Part shown: positions 13,442 to 23,159 of the stretch, one piece after another
How positions within the stretch are numbered: the stretch's first letter is position 1
How the letters are laid out: every line of letters starts with the position of its first letter
Assembly (NCBI GenBank): GCA_021372895.1
Contig: JAJFTP010000014.1
Location: forward strand, 1 to 34,892
Length of the DNA: 34,892 bases
Reading direction: 5' to 3'
Origin: Synergistaceae bacterium
GTDB taxonomy: Bacteria; Synergistota; Synergistia; Synergistales; Synergistaceae
Translations under genes and position numbers: made by a program
Notes under the pieces: model-generated
What the model was told of the DNA's origin: nothing
Databases searched by the model: none
Seen by the model: the letters and a program-made list of their open reading frames with translations, nothing else

Positions 13442-14098
13442 ATGAGACGTTATATTTTGACAGCGGCTGTTATTTCAGCACTTCTGGGGTTCTGCGCAGC
13501 GTCATTTGCGGCAGATATGGCAACGGAATTCAGCGCCAGTTTTATCGAGAAGGACGCTGGGGCGGAACAGAAGGGCAAGGTCTACATCGCAGGTGATATG
13601 TCCCGCTACGAAATAGCCGGCAGCAATGAGATAGTGGTGACCAGAGAGGATAAGAAGGTAATATGGCTTATCTTCCCGAAACTCCGGCGTTATGTCGAGC
13701 AGGAGTATATCGGAGCGCCGAAGCAGAATCTAAGCAGTCCTCAGGAGATTGACACAGGTGACCTGTCCAGGGAATTCATCGGACACGAAATGGTCGACAG
13801 TTACAGATTGAAGAAATTTCTGGTTACAGTAAAATACAACAAGGGAGAGACAAAAGACCAGTATTACGAATGGTACCGCGATAATTTCCCCGTTCCGGTC
13901 AAGACCCAGTCCTTGGACGGCAGGACCTCCTATGAATATACGAACATTAAGCTCGGGAGGCCAAACATGGAGCTCTTTGCTGAACCAAAAGGCTATAAAA
14001 AAGTAACGATCGAAGAGATCGATGCAATGGAAGCTGCTGGGAAAAACAAGGGAAAATCCGAGACCGTGGGAAAATCAGCGGACGTTGTTAAAGGATAA
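13442..14098 (+). CDS. Secreted DUF4412/LolA-like protein
   Basis: This is a periplasmic protein of 218 residues with a clear signal peptide (MRRYILTAAVISALLGFCA..., cleaved near residue 23 before DMATEF). The mature part has features of the LolA/DUF4412-like beta half-barrel group: a KVYIAGDMSRYEIAGSNEIVVTR strand pair, IWLIFPKLRRYVEQ, then YYEWYRDNFPVPVK. The C-terminus is lysine- and glycine-rich and probably disordered. The ATG at 13442 is chosen because the signal peptide begins there and AAAGGTGATAAC precedes it; an open frame extends further upstream without such support. TATAAT at 13402-13407 may be its -10. The function is unknown; a role in envelope maintenance is a guess from the fold resemblance. 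Confidence 0.75.
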   Translation: MRRYILTAAVISALLGFCAASFAADMATEFSASFIEKDAGAEQKGKVYIAGDMSRYEIAGSNEIVVTREDKKVIWLIFPKLRRYVEQEYIGAPKQNLSSPQEIDTGDLSREFIGHEMVDSYRLKKFLVTVKYNKGETKDQYYEWYRDNFPVPVKTQSLDGRTSYEYTNIKLGRPNMELFAEPKGYKKVTIEEIDAMEAAGKNKGKSETVGKSADVVKG

Positions 14099-14112
14099 AA
14101 CAATACAACCAT

Positions 14113-14138
14113 CTATCTTTCTTATACCCTAAAGATAG
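14113..14138. terminator. Possible weak bidirectional hairpin between convergent genes
   Basis: CTATCTTT (14113-14120) and AAAGATAG (14131-14138) form a perfect 8-base-pair stem between the DUF4412 gene and recQ. No T-run follows on either strand, so its terminator role is uncertain. Confidence 0.35.
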
Positions 14139-14175
14139 GCCCGTGCTTCATTCACAGAGGGGGCAACGCATAACG

Positions 14176-16002
14176 TCAGTGCCTGCGGGCTGTATCCCCT
14201 CTCCATGAGTTTATCGCGTAGATAAATGCATCCCCGTACTTTTCCAGCTTTGCCTGTCCCACTCCCGGGACTTCAAGCAATCCGTCTTTGTCTGACGGCA
14301 GCATATCGCACATCGCTGCCAGGGTTTTGTCCGAGAAGACAATATATGGAGGAACTCCTTCAGCCGCCGAGAGTTCTTTCCGCAATGAGCGCAGTACATC
14401 AAACAGTTCCTCGTTGACCGTTTCCGTATGCCGGTTTTTCTGAAGGGGTCTTTTTTCAGCCTTCTCCTCCTGTTTCCGCATAAGAAGTTTTGTCCTGCTT
14501 TTCAAAAATGGCAAAGAATTCTCAGTGAAAGAGAGGAAGGGGAATTCGCCGGCCTCTGTCTGCAGAAAACCCTGAGCGACGAGGAAATCTACGATCCCGC
14601 GGACATCGTCGACGCGGTATTCTTTCATGAGTCCCCATGTGGATATTTTATCAAAACCGAGAGATTTTATCCGGGCCTTCTGTGAGCCGCGCAATACATC
14701 AGTTAGGACAGCACTCCCAAACTTTCTCCCGCCGGTATGTTCCGCCATACGGTAAACGCAGGATATTATCTTTTTAGCCTCTGTCGTCACGTCGACAAGC
14801 TCCGTCTGTGAAGTGCAGCTGCCGCATGAGCCGCAGTTCCCCGGAGCATCTTCTTCCCCGAAATAGTTCAGTATATATGATCTGAGACAGCCGGTAGTGT
14901 GGCAATAATCGACCATGTCGCGCAGTTTTCGGTATGCCGATTTTTTTGTCCCGCTGTCCTCGCACTGTGAGATAAAGAAGCGTGCGGTCATGACATCTTT
15001 TGGACCGAAGAGCAGGATGCAGTCTGCCGGCAAACCATCCCGTCCGGCACGTCCGGCCTCCTGGTAGTATGAATCCATGTTTGCAGGCATGTTGTAGTGG
15101 ATCACATAACGCACGTTTGATTTGTTTATGCCCATTCCGAAAGCATTTGTGGCAACCATTACACCTGCCTTGTCATATATGAAAGCCTCCTGGTTGCGCA
15201 GCCTCTCGTCATCGTCCAGCCCTGCGTGATAGCGTACCGCGCTTATGCCTGTGCGGCAAATTTTATCGCATACCGATTCAACCTGCTTCCGTGTCGAACA
15301 GTAAACTATGCCTGAGGCATTAGGAATTTTACTCACATAGTCGAGCAGAAATTTTGTCTTGTCGGCAGGGTGCTCCACCTGAAAAAATAAGTTCTCACGG
15401 TCAAAACCGGTTGTAACGGAGAAGGGGGATTCAAGCCCAAGCTGACGGATGATATCGTCGCGAACCTCGGGGGTGGCGGTTGCGGTGAACGCCGCAACGA
15501 CGGGACGCCGTTTCAGGGATTTTATGGCCGGCGCGATGTTCAGATAAGAGGGGCGAAAGTCATGGCCCCACTGAGAGACACAGTGAGCCTCGTCCACGAT
15601 GACAAGTCCGATCTCTATCGAATGAAAAAACTCCCGAAAACCATTGTTCTCAAAACGTTCAGGAGCTATATAAAGCAGTTTTATCCTGCCGCTGCTCACT
15701 AGGCGGAAAATTGAGACCACATCATCCCACTCCATGGAACTGTTTATGGATGCGGCCTGTACTCCGTTCTGCCTGAGTGCGTCCACCTGGTCTTTCATAA
15801 GGGAAATAAGCGGAGATATTATTATCGATGTTCCGTCGGTAAGAACAGCCGGGATCTGGTAGCAAAGGGATTTGCCTGCGCCGGTAGGCATTATTCCGAG
15901 TGCGTCACGTCCGCTCAGGATATTGCTGATTATCTCCTCCTGTCCAGGCCGAAATGAAGTATAACCGAAGATATTTTTAAGTATATCAATTGGCTGCCGC
16001 AA
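14176..16002 (-). CDS. recQ: ATP-dependent DNA helicase RecQ
   Basis: This is a 3'-5' superfamily 2 helicase for recombination and replication-fork repair. The Q-motif region is FGYTSFRPGQ, Walker A is PTGAGKS (39-45), the DEAH box is at residues 137-140, and the family-specific SQWGHDFRPSY follows. Helicase motifs V-VI read VMVATNAFGMGINKSNVRYVIHYN and QEAGRAGRDG. The RQC zinc site has four cysteines in CLRSY ... NCGSCGSC. A winged helix and a C-terminal HRDC domain (FSDKTLAAMCDMLP ... LLEVPGVGQAKLEKYG) complete the full-length 608 residues. The start is TTG at 16002 with GAAGGGA upstream; a nearby ATG is followed at once by a stop. The gene is monocistronic. Confidence 0.96.
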   Translation of the reverse strand: MRQPIDILKNIFGYTSFRPGQEEIISNILSGRDALGIMPTGAGKSLCYQIPAVLTDGTSIIISPLISLMKDQVDALRQNGVQAASINSSMEWDDVVSIFRLVSSGRIKLLYIAPERFENNGFREFFHSIEIGLVIVDEAHCVSQWGHDFRPSYLNIAPAIKSLKRRPVVAAFTATATPEVRDDIIRQLGLESPFSVTTGFDRENLFFQVEHPADKTKFLLDYVSKIPNASGIVYCSTRKQVESVCDKICRTGISAVRYHAGLDDDERLRNQEAFIYDKAGVMVATNAFGMGINKSNVRYVIHYNMPANMDSYYQEAGRAGRDGLPADCILLFGPKDVMTARFFISQCEDSGTKKSAYRKLRDMVDYCHTTGCLRSYILNYFGEEDAPGNCGSCGSCTSQTELVDVTTEAKKIISCVYRMAEHTGGRKFGSAVLTDVLRGSQKARIKSLGFDKISTWGLMKEYRVDDVRGIVDFLVAQGFLQTEAGEFPFLSFTENSLPFLKSRTKLLMRKQEEKAEKRPLQKNRHTETVNEELFDVLRSLRKELSAAEGVPPYIVFSDKTLAAMCDMLPSDKDGLLEVPGVGQAKLEKYGDAFIYAINSWRGDTARRH

Positions 16003-16133
16003 TCAAAACATCCCTTCGCGATAAGTCTGGGAAAGAGTATAGCATCCAAACTAAGGTCATGAGGAAGAGAACGATATTAATTGTACAGGATATGGAATTT
16101 TTGTAATTTTAAGACAGGAATGCTATCTTCCAT

Positions 16134-16148
16134 TATAATTATGATAGC
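16134..16148 (+). promoter_or_regulatory. Possible promoter of the polysaccharide-side glycosyltransferase gene
   Basis: TATAAT (16134-16139) lies between the inverted GCTATC (16122-16127) and GATAGC (16143-16148). No good -35 is visible. The remainder of 16003-16219 shows nothing else recognisable. Confidence 0.3.
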
Positions 16149-16219
16149 TTATGTGTTTTCAGTACTTACGCTTCTGATAAATCATAGTCCATACCTCCGT
16201 CAAAGCAGGTGTAATCACA

Positions 16220-17149
16220 ATGAAATATTTTTCTGCGGATAATGATATTTATGCATCCATTGTCACATATAATCCAGACATTTCCCGTCTTAAAAAAAAT
16301 ATTTCCGCACTTCTGTCAAACGGAGTCAAAAGGATCATTATCGTGGAAAATGGGTCAAAAAACATCTCTGAGATTGAAAAAATGCTGGCAGGCTGTTTTC
16401 AGGGAAAACCCATACTAATAAGAAACCCTGAAAATATGGGCATCGCATATGCATTGAATCAATCTCTCAACACCGCAAATAAACAGGGTTGCAGGTGGCT
16501 ATTGACTCTTGATCAGGACAGTATCTGCGGTAAGAATTATTTCGCAGGCATGTCTGAATATCTGTCACGGAGCGACATCGGGATCATATATCCAAAGATA
16601 TATGACCCCGATGTCAAATCTGAACGCAGCATAAAAATAAGCAGGCTCCAATCTTTCTTTAGGGGGCACTCAAAAAATGATAACTTGCCTATGCCCATTA
16701 CATCCGGAGCTCTGACGAACGTATCTGCCGGTATCAATTCAGGCGGTTTTACAGATCGCCTTTTCATTGACTGTGTGGATCATGACTTCAATTTAAAATT
16801 ATATGAGCATAATTTTAAGATTATCGAAAGTCCAACAGCCATCCTCTACCACTCTTTGGGAAAACCGAAGGGATACCGTTTTCTTGGATGGTACTTTATT
16901 TCAAACGGATACCCTGCCTGGCGATATTATTACATAACAAGAAATGCGTGGCTGCTCAAGCAGAGCCATCCTTCCGATTTATACAAAAAATGGTGTAATA
17001 AGAATCTGCGGCGCTCTCTTTCCCCTCTTCGGATTCTGCATGTTTTTATCGCTAACCATTTTGATTTTCATTACATCTCCTACATGTTTAAAGGCCACTA
17101 TGACGGTATCTGTAAAAAAATTCGCCCGCATAACGAAATTATCAAATAA
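16220..17149 (+). CDS. Glycosyltransferase family 2, rhamnosyltransferase-like
   Basis: This cytoplasmic GT-A-fold sugar transferase probably adds a residue to a lipid-linked repeat unit. The N-terminal nucleotide-sugar region reads ASIVTYNPD, then IVENGS, then NMGIAYALNQSL, with the metal-binding LTLDQDS in place of a classic DXD. ITSGALTNVSA and FIDCVDHDFNLKL belong to the acceptor region seen in WbbL/RfbN-type rhamnosyltransferases. This fits the dTDP-rhamnose genes nearby. At 309 residues it is full length. It is the only plus-strand gene of the locus and is convergent with the flippase gene (33-base gap). Confidence 0.85.
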   Translation: MKYFSADNDIYASIVTYNPDISRLKKNISALLSNGVKRIIIVENGSKNISEIEKMLAGCFQGKPILIRNPENMGIAYALNQSLNTANKQGCRWLLTLDQDSICGKNYFAGMSEYLSRSDIGIIYPKIYDPDVKSERSIKISRLQSFFRGHSKNDNLPMPITSGALTNVSAGINSGGFTDRLFIDCVDHDFNLKLYEHNFKIIESPTAILYHSLGKPKGYRFLGWYFISNGYPAWRYYYITRNAWLLKQSHPSDLYKKWCNKNLRRSLSPLRILHVFIANHFDFHYISYMFKGHYDGICKKIRPHNEIIK

Positions 17150-17182
17150 AAATGTAATGCCCCGGCTGTTCATGCCATCATT

Positions 17183-18727
17183 CTATTTTTGGTCAGGGCT
17201 GCCATGTCCATAGTTTTTTAAGACGCTGCGCAAAATTCTTTTAAGGTCTGAGATATATCTGGTACGCGACCATAGTGTGAAAACAATGATATTTGACACG
17301 CACAGGCATATAAGGGTCTTGATTATAAAGTCCGCTATGCTGCTTTCGATCCTTACAAATGAGCACAATGAAGATGCAGTGGCAAGACAAGCCGATGTCG
17401 ATAGAATAAACGCTAAAAGCAACCTGTAATAGAGCCATGCCTTTTTTTCAAATAGATATTTATAGACGATATGAGGTAACACCCCGATCTCTTTTATACA
17501 GATACAAATCAGACTTCCTATAAAAACACCGGTAATCCCGATAATTTTTACAAGTGTGATTGAAAGTCCGAGATTTATACCTGCAATCAGTATGTGCAGA
17601 TACCGGTCCGGTTTGAAGATGCCGGCGCTTGCTCTTATCGCGCCGAGAGGTAGAGATATCCCGCTTAGGTAGAACGCAGCTACTATTATTGAGACAGCAG
17701 AAAATGGAAGTACCCCCGACTCCCCCATCCACATCCTGACAAAAGGTGTAATAAGAACGAATGCGGTGACTCCCGCCATGTTATATATGATGAAATTGAC
17801 GAAAAATGAAAGCTCAAAAACGCTGAGTATGTTATCCTTGGATTCCCTGGCTATCATGTTGCCAAAGCTTGCCGTTATCCCGCCGGAGAACTGAGAAATC
17901 ATACCCGCTGCGGCAAGGATTATGGCGCTGTAGTTGCCGTATATCCCAACGGCCGCCACGCTTATGAATGCTGAAATTACGATGTTGTTTATTCCCGCGG
18001 TCAAATAATTTCCGATATAGTGAAATGCCAGTGCTTTTGTGTTGTCAAAAATGCCATTTCTGATATCCGGTGCGAGCGGTTCCGCCTTGATTTCCTTTAA
18101 ATATGAATATTTTCTGTTTGCAATATACGTTATGATGGAATTTTCTATTATTCTGAATATTACGCGGATTGAGAAAAACAGGAGGATGCCGAAGTGGTAT
18201 TTGGCTATGAGCATCTGTACGGACAGAAGTCCGACACTATAAACGGCATAGCATATAGATAATATGTATCCGTTTTGGTCTGCAAGTAAAATAGACCTTT
18301 TGTATGAAAAAAGATATGAGATCACGATATCGGCGACAAAAATGATAAATATCGCTCTGAGAAGGTTCGGAGAATACGTGGCTCCCTTTACCAGGTTATT
18401 GATGAACGGAAGGAGCACGATCCCAACAGTCAGGATAAAGAGTGCAAGCAGGCGGTAAACCTTTTCATAAAATGCCATCAGAGAACAAATCTGGGGGCGG
18501 TCATCAAACGCAAGCGGCTTATACAGTGTGCATATTATCGCAACCCCGATGCCGCAATCAGATATATTCAATAAAGAAACGATATTCTGGAAAAGCCCCT
18601 GAATACCCAGAACCTCGTACCCCAGATAATCCAGAAAAACCTTTCTGGAAACAAAGCCCAGTAACAGCACTGCCAGCTGAGCGGCAAAGCCCCAAAAAAT
18701 ATTCCTGATTGAGCTCTCTGTCCTCAT
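17183..18727 (-). CDS. Wzx-type polysaccharide flippase (MOP superfamily)
   Basis: This integral membrane protein of 514 residues has about 14 hydrophobic helices. It begins with NIFWGFAAQLAVLLLGFVSRKVFLDYLGYEVLGIQGLF, split here by nothing but typical of O-antigen/EPS flippases of the polysaccharide_synt family. It should flip undecaprenyl-linked repeat units to the periplasm for a Wzy-type pathway. No Wzy polymerase or Wzz length regulator is recognisable in the window. The ATG at 18727 is preceded by only a weak site. It lies 25 bases after rfbC and is probably the last gene of the minus-strand polysaccharide operon. Confidence 0.87.
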   Translation of the reverse strand: MRTESSIRNIFWGFAAQLAVLLLGFVSRKVFLDYLGYEVLGIQGLFQNIVSLLNISDCGIGVAIICTLYKPLAFDDRPQICSLMAFYEKVYRLLALFILTVGIVLLPFINNLVKGATYSPNLLRAIFIIFVADIVISYLFSYKRSILLADQNGYILSICYAVYSVGLLSVQMLIAKYHFGILLFFSIRVIFRIIENSIITYIANRKYSYLKEIKAEPLAPDIRNGIFDNTKALAFHYIGNYLTAGINNIVISAFISVAAVGIYGNYSAIILAAAGMISQFSGGITASFGNMIARESKDNILSVFELSFFVNFIIYNMAGVTAFVLITPFVRMWMGESGVLPFSAVSIIVAAFYLSGISLPLGAIRASAGIFKPDRYLHILIAGINLGLSITLVKIIGITGVFIGSLICICIKEIGVLPHIVYKYLFEKKAWLYYRLLLAFILSTSACLATASSLCSFVRIESSIADFIIKTLICLCVSNIIVFTLWSRTRYISDLKRILRSVLKNYGHGSPDQK

Positions 18728-18752
18728 CCCGGATTACCGGATCACGCTATCT

Positions 18753-19313
18753 TCAAAGACCTAGATCTGTACCGCATATTTCTTTAAAGCTGAGGTTATC
18801 CATATCTTTTTTCCCAAGTATGATTTCTTCCACTTCCGGCCACCGGATCCCGATTGTCTCGTCATTCCAGATGATCCCGCATTCGTCCTCAGGATGGTAG
18901 AATTCATCGCACTTGTAGAAAAATTCAGCTTCGTCAGAAATTACAAGAAAACCGTGTGCAAATCCCTTAGGAATAAAAACCTGTTTGTTGTTTTCCGCTG
19001 ACAGCATTGCTCCTACCCATCCGCCAAATGTCTGACTGCCTTTGCGTATGTCAACGGCGACATCGAAAACTTCTCCGCTGATTATGCGGACAAGCTTTGC
19101 CTGCGAGTATTTTTTCTGAAAATGGAGCCCACGCAAAACACCCTTCTTTGATTTTGACTGGTTGTCTTGAACAAAAATATTATTAATGCCGGCAGATTTG
19201 AATTCGTTATAGTTATATGTTTCCATAAAATAGCCGCGTTTGTCTTTGTAGGCCGTAGGTTCAATTATCAAAACGCCTTCTATCGCTGTCTTGTTAAATA
19301 TGAAGTTGGCCAT
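18753..19313 (-). CDS. rfbC: dTDP-4-dehydrorhamnose 3,5-epimerase
   Basis: This cupin-fold epimerase is the third step of dTDP-L-rhamnose synthesis. Recognisable motifs are VLIIEPTAYKDKRGYFMETY at the N-terminus, FVQDNQSKSKKGVLRGLHFQ with the catalytic His in GLHFQ, and VDIRKGSQTFGGWVG plus IPKGFAHGFLV. At 186 residues it is typical. GAGGAGG sits before the ATG at 19313. It lies 17 bases after a GT2 gene in the same operon. Confidence 0.95.
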   Translation of the reverse strand: MANFIFNKTAIEGVLIIEPTAYKDKRGYFMETYNYNEFKSAGINNIFVQDNQSKSKKGVLRGLHFQKKYSQAKLVRIISGEVFDVAVDIRKGSQTFGGWVGAMLSAENNKQVFIPKGFAHGFLVISDEAEFFYKCDEFYHPEDECGIIWNDETIGIRWPEVEEIILGKKDMDNLSFKEICGTDLGL

Positions 19314-19330
19314 TGATTATCCTCCTCATT

Positions 19331-20308
19331 TTACTGATAATTATACAAAAAAAGGTCCAGTCCATAGCTTAAAATTATATCATAAGACATTATGCTGCTA
19401 TTTTTTAATAAATTTTTACCCCAAAGGAATATGTTAAGGTTTTCCAGAGATTCAAGTCTTGCGGTATTAAAACAGGCCCATTTTCTTGCAAATTCAGCCT
19501 GTGATTGAGTAACGGCTGCCTGTTTTACAAAATCAGTCAAGAATAGTTTTTCATATAAGGATATTTTAAAAATATTTACCCTTAAATTTATATCCAAAAT
19601 CTTTTTATTGCAGATACAAAGCCCAATGGTATTTTTTTCGTGTATGCGGTAATATATAAGTTGTTTATTTATTGCTCCAAGGCCGTTCCTTAGTGCTGTA
19701 TGCATGTTTATTTGATAATCATGGGGGACTGTATCGACGAAACAATTTAAAAAAACCTCTTTTATTTCCTTGCGCATCAAAGAAGTACAACCCTGGAAAT
19801 AATTTCCTTTTATCATTTTTCTATAATCTATTTTAACAACTTCATTTAAATTGGTGTTTTTGCTGAATAATTTATTTATTCTATTGATATTGTAAATAGT
19901 TTCTTGCTTGATTGTATCTTCACAGTCCTCACTATCAATTATTTTATATGTTGAACACAAAACCAGAATATCTTTATTATCAGATATAACATCGTTCATA
20001 ACTTCAATTTTATTCGGCATCCAGATATCATCATGGTCACATAGAAAAATCAGGTCGCCTCGAGTTTCTGCAATGGCTGTTTTGAATGTTTTTTTAAAAC
20101 CGCGGTTTTTATCGTTAGATAGTAATTTCCATCTAGTCAAACCATTTTCAGATATATAAGTCTCTATTCGTTCTTTAGTCCCGTCCTGTGAATAATCATC
20201 CACTATAACGACCTCGTCCGGCTCTCTAGTCTGTACGCGGAGGCTGTCTAGCTGCTTATATAGAAAACGCGGGATGCTTTTGTAAGTCGTCATTGCGACA
20301 GATATCAT
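19331..20308 (-). CDS. Glycosyltransferase family 2 (AT-rich)
   Basis: This GT-A transferase has MISVAMTTYKSIPRFLYKQL at the N-terminus, VVIVDDYSQDGT, and the LCDHDDIW stretch corresponding to the metal-binding DXD. It resembles the alpha-L-Rha/WfgS-type transferases of O-antigen clusters. At 325 residues it is complete. Base composition is visibly more AT-rich than in rfbC and rfbD (many AAA, TTT and ATA codons), suggesting separate acquisition. The sugar and acceptor are unknown. The 118 bases upstream (20309-20426) are AT-rich with no recognised element. Confidence 0.86.
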   Translation of the reverse strand: MISVAMTTYKSIPRFLYKQLDSLRVQTREPDEVVIVDDYSQDGTKERIETYISENGLTRWKLLSNDKNRGFKKTFKTAIAETRGDLIFLCDHDDIWMPNKIEVMNDVISDNKDILVLCSTYKIIDSEDCEDTIKQETIYNINRINKLFSKNTNLNEVVKIDYRKMIKGNYFQGCTSLMRKEIKEVFLNCFVDTVPHDYQINMHTALRNGLGAINKQLIYYRIHEKNTIGLCICNKKILDINLRVNIFKISLYEKLFLTDFVKQAAVTQSQAEFARKWACFNTARLESLENLNIFLWGKNLLKNSSIMSYDIILSYGLDLFLYNYQ

Positions 20309-20426
20309 ATTCTACGCCCCATGTACTTTTTATTTATGTTATGCAAGATAATAACAAATCGCATGATACCTCAAAAAAATAAAAGGAACATGTCATATTG
20401 TTTCCTTAAAAAATCTCGGGAATTAA

Positions 20427-21311
20427 CTATTCTCCATCATATCGTTCCAAGAAATATTTTAGTGCGTCCTGCCATTTGCGCATTTCATCCCCAACGCTGC
20501 AGCGCAGCGCCATATGTTCAAGTGCGGAGTATTTGGGGCGTTTTACAGGACTTTGATACTCATCTGAAGAGCAGGGAAAAACAGATGCTTTAATTCCCGA
20601 ATACTCGATTATCTTATCTGCAAAATCATACCATGAGCATGTCCCTCTGCCTGTGCAGTGATATATGCCGTATTCACCGGCAGAAGCAATTTTAAGTATG
20701 TGATGCGAAAGGTCGGCTGCATTTGTGGGATTCCCTGTCTGATCGCTTACGATTTTTATAGTGCCTCTTTCTCTGGCAAGCCGCATTATGGTTTTCACGA
20801 AGTTTTTGCCGTTATATCCGTAAAGCCACGATGTCCTGACTATAAACCAACGGGAGCAGAAGTCTCTGACGAACCTTTCTCCTGCCAGTTTTGTGGCGCC
20901 GTATACATTTTGAGGCTCAGGTCTGTCATACTCACGATACGGACTCGAAGCATCCCCTGAAAAGACATAGTCGGTAGAAAGATAGATAATTCTTGCCCCT
21001 ACCATTTCCGCACCGACAGCCATATTGCGTGCTCCCAGAGAATTCACCTTGAAAGCATCATCCTGATGGGTCTCGCATGCATCGACATTAGTGTATGAAG
21101 CACAGTTTATTATAAGTTGGGGTGCAAATTCACAAACATGCCGAGAGACATCCGAAAGATTTGTTATATCCAAATCCTCAATATCAACACAATCAAGCTT
21201 TGCATCAATAAAACACTTTGGAATAGGGCCGAGTTCAGACACACCTTTTTGTAGGATTCTCCGGAGCTCGCTTCCAAGCTGTCCATTGGAGCCTGTAATC
21301 ATTACTTTCAT
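20427..21311 (-). CDS. rfbD: dTDP-4-dehydrorhamnose reductase
   Basis: This is the last step of dTDP-L-rhamnose synthesis, an NAD(P)H-dependent SDR-type reductase. The nucleotide-binding motif GSNGQLGSEL is at the N-terminus. The catalytic Tyr-x3-Lys is in YGATKLAGE, and LSTDYVFSGD and PQNVYGATK are family signatures. The ATG at 21311 is preferred over GTG 21320, because GGGGTG is correctly spaced before the ATG. The 294 residues are normal. It is 14 bases after rfbA. Confidence 0.94.
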   Translation of the reverse strand: MKVMITGSNGQLGSELRRILQKGVSELGPIPKCFIDAKLDCVDIEDLDITNLSDVSRHVCEFAPQLIINCASYTNVDACETHQDDAFKVNSLGARNMAVGAEMVGARIIYLSTDYVFSGDASSPYREYDRPEPQNVYGATKLAGERFVRDFCSRWFIVRTSWLYGYNGKNFVKTIMRLARERGTIKIVSDQTGNPTNAADLSHHILKIASAGEYGIYHCTGRGTCSWYDFADKIIEYSGIKASVFPCSSDEYQSPVKRPKYSALEHMALRCSVGDEMRKWQDALKYFLERYDGE

Positions 21312-21325
21312 GTAGGACACCCCGA

Positions 21326-22210
21326 TCAGTAGTGAATTTTCCCTTCGGCGACACGCATCAAATGTTCACCGTAAGGTGAGTTGCCGTAGCGTTTTGCGGA
21401 AGAAAGAAGATTGTCTTTATCAACCCAGCCATTAAGCAATGCGATTTCTTCCGGTGCAGAGATCTTGATCCCCTGGCGTTTTTCGATCATGCGTATAAAG
21501 TCCGCGGCATCAACCAGGCTATCCATAGTACCGGCGTCAAGCCACGCAAATCCCCGGCCAAGCAGCCGGACTTTAAGTTTTTTATTTTCAAGATAGATTC
21601 TGTTAATATCTGTGATCTCAAGTTCCCCTCTTGCGGAAGGCCTCAATTGTTTGGCATATCGAACGACACTGTTATCATAGAAATATAGGCCCGTTATACA
21701 ATAATTTGATTTGGGCCGTTCGGGCTTTTCTTCCAAAGATATGACCTCGCCGGTCTCAGTAAATTCGACAATTCCGAACCTTTCAGGGTCATTGACATAG
21801 TATCCGAAAATCGTGGCATTGCCGTTCTGTGCGTTATTCGTGGCCTCTTTAAGCATGGGGCGGAATCCATTCCCGTAAAAGATATTGTCGCCTAAAACCA
21901 TAGCGCAGCAGTCATCGCCTATGAACTTCTCGCCGATAAGAAAAGCCTGAGCCAGCCCGTCAGGCGAAGGTTGGACCTCGTATGAGAGCTTTATGCCAAA
22001 CTGGTTTCCGTTACCAAGAAGTTTCTCAAAATTTGGCAGATCAGCAGGAGTGGATATAATCAGAATATCCTGTATTCCCGCAAGCATAAGGGTCGACAAT
22101 GGATAATAGATCATCGGCTTGTCATATACAGGGAGCAATTGTTTGCTTGTTATCAGTGTCAGTGGGTAAAGACGGGTGCCAGATCCCCCTGCCAATATAA
22201 TACCTTTCAT
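21326..22210 (-). CDS. rfbA: Glucose-1-phosphate thymidylyltransferase
   Basis: This enzyme makes dTDP-glucose from dTTP and glucose-1-phosphate, the entry step to dTDP-rhamnose. The signature [18 protein letters not shown] is at the N-terminus; further motifs are [27 protein letters not shown] and [13 protein letters not shown]. The ATG at 22210 has GAGGAGG upstream; an in-frame ATG at 22231 overlaps that site and is rejected. The 294 residues are typical. rfbB (dTDP-glucose 4,6-dehydratase), which should act next, is not in the window. Confidence 0.95.
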   Translation of the reverse strand: MKGIILAGGSGTRLYPLTLITSKQLLPVYDKPMIYYPLSTLMLAGIQDILIISTPADLPNFEKLLGNGNQFGIKLSYEVQPSPDGLAQAFLIGEKFIGDDCCAMVLGDNIFYGNGFRPMLKEATNNAQNGNATIFGYYVNDPERFGIVEFTETGEVISLEEKPERPKSNYCITGLYFYDNSVVRYAKQLRPSARGELEITDINRIYLENKKLKVRLLGRGFAWLDAGTMDSLVDAADFIRMIEKRQGIKISAPEEIALLNGWVDKDNLLSSAKRYGNSPYGEHLMRVAEGKIHY

Positions 22211-22246
22211 GCGCGGACCTCCTCTTTGCAAAAGAAATGGACCAGT

Positions 22247-23155
22247 TTATATCAACCCTAAAATTGCCAGTACGGAAAAAATCATTGAGTCAGTTTTGTG
22301 CGACATATATATATCATCAGAAATTGCCAGTTTTATCCTGCTCATAACGGATAAATGATATTCTGCTATCAAATCCAGGATCCTCTTGTTTTTTTCTGAT
22401 AATTCCTCGTAATATATATTTTTAATATTTTCTGCAAAAGCCGACCTGATTCTATAGTATTTTTTGTCCCTGATTCTGTTGAACCGCGCGATCCATTTTT
22501 TTATGCCGCGGTTTGAAAAACCTATAACGTTGTTTCCATGCTGTCTATAAGCTATATGTGCATTTTCATCATAAATCACAATGCCGTCAAACGCCATAAT
22601 GATCCTGTAAATTGCCCAATCATGCATATCGACATATTCTGACTTGAAGTTTTTGAATTTCTCTAGTGATTCTCTATTGAAGACGAAGGTACATCCGGGG
22701 GCAATGTTTTCTGCCAATGATAACCCGAATGAAGGCAGGACTTTTGTTTTTGTATCCGTATTCGGCAATATGTTTAAATCGCAGTCTACAGGCCGTACGG
22801 CAGAACAGTACATGGCAGGCAAATCAGAATTTATTTCGCACAGACATTTCACTGCCGCTTCGATCTTATCCGGATCCCATACATCGTCTTGATCTGCAAA
22901 TGCGTAAAAATCAGATGGAGGCGAGTTCTGAACAAGATCAAAAAAACTTCTGCCGGGTCCCAGATTGGCTCCTCTGTACCAGGCAAGGTGCCCCAAATCT
23001 CCATAGTATTTTAAAATATCTAAAGTTGAATCGGAGGACCCGTCGTCACGAACCAGCAATCTGAGATCCGTGTAAGTTTGGCGGAGTATGCTTTCAATTT
23101 GTTCAACGAGGTATTTTTTGCCGTTATAAGTGGACATCAACACCGTTACAGTCAT
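22247..23155 (-). CDS. Glycosyltransferase family 2
   Basis: This GT-A sugar transferase opens with TVTVLMSTYNGKKYLVEQI, then RLLVRDDGSSDST, NLGPGRSF and the FADQDDVWDPDKI metal-binding stretch. It looks like an O-antigen rhamnosyl- or galactosyltransferase. The ATG at 23155 is only four bases from the stop of the preceding gene, with a GGGCAGGG site. The alternative ATG at 23194 would overlap that gene by 35 bases. With the preferred start it is 302 residues. Substrates are unassigned. Confidence 0.86.
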   Translation of the reverse strand: MTVTVLMSTYNGKKYLVEQIESILRQTYTDLRLLVRDDGSSDSTLDILKYYGDLGHLAWYRGANLGPGRSFFDLVQNSPPSDFYAFADQDDVWDPDKIEAAVKCLCEINSDLPAMYCSAVRPVDCDLNILPNTDTKTKVLPSFGLSLAENIAPGCTFVFNRESLEKFKNFKSEYVDMHDWAIYRIIMAFDGIVIYDENAHIAYRQHGNNVIGFSNRGIKKWIARFNRIRDKKYYRIRSAFAENIKNIYYEELSEKNKRILDLIAEYHLSVMSRIKLAISDDIYMSHKTDSMIFSVLAILGLI

Positions 23156-23159
23156 ACGT

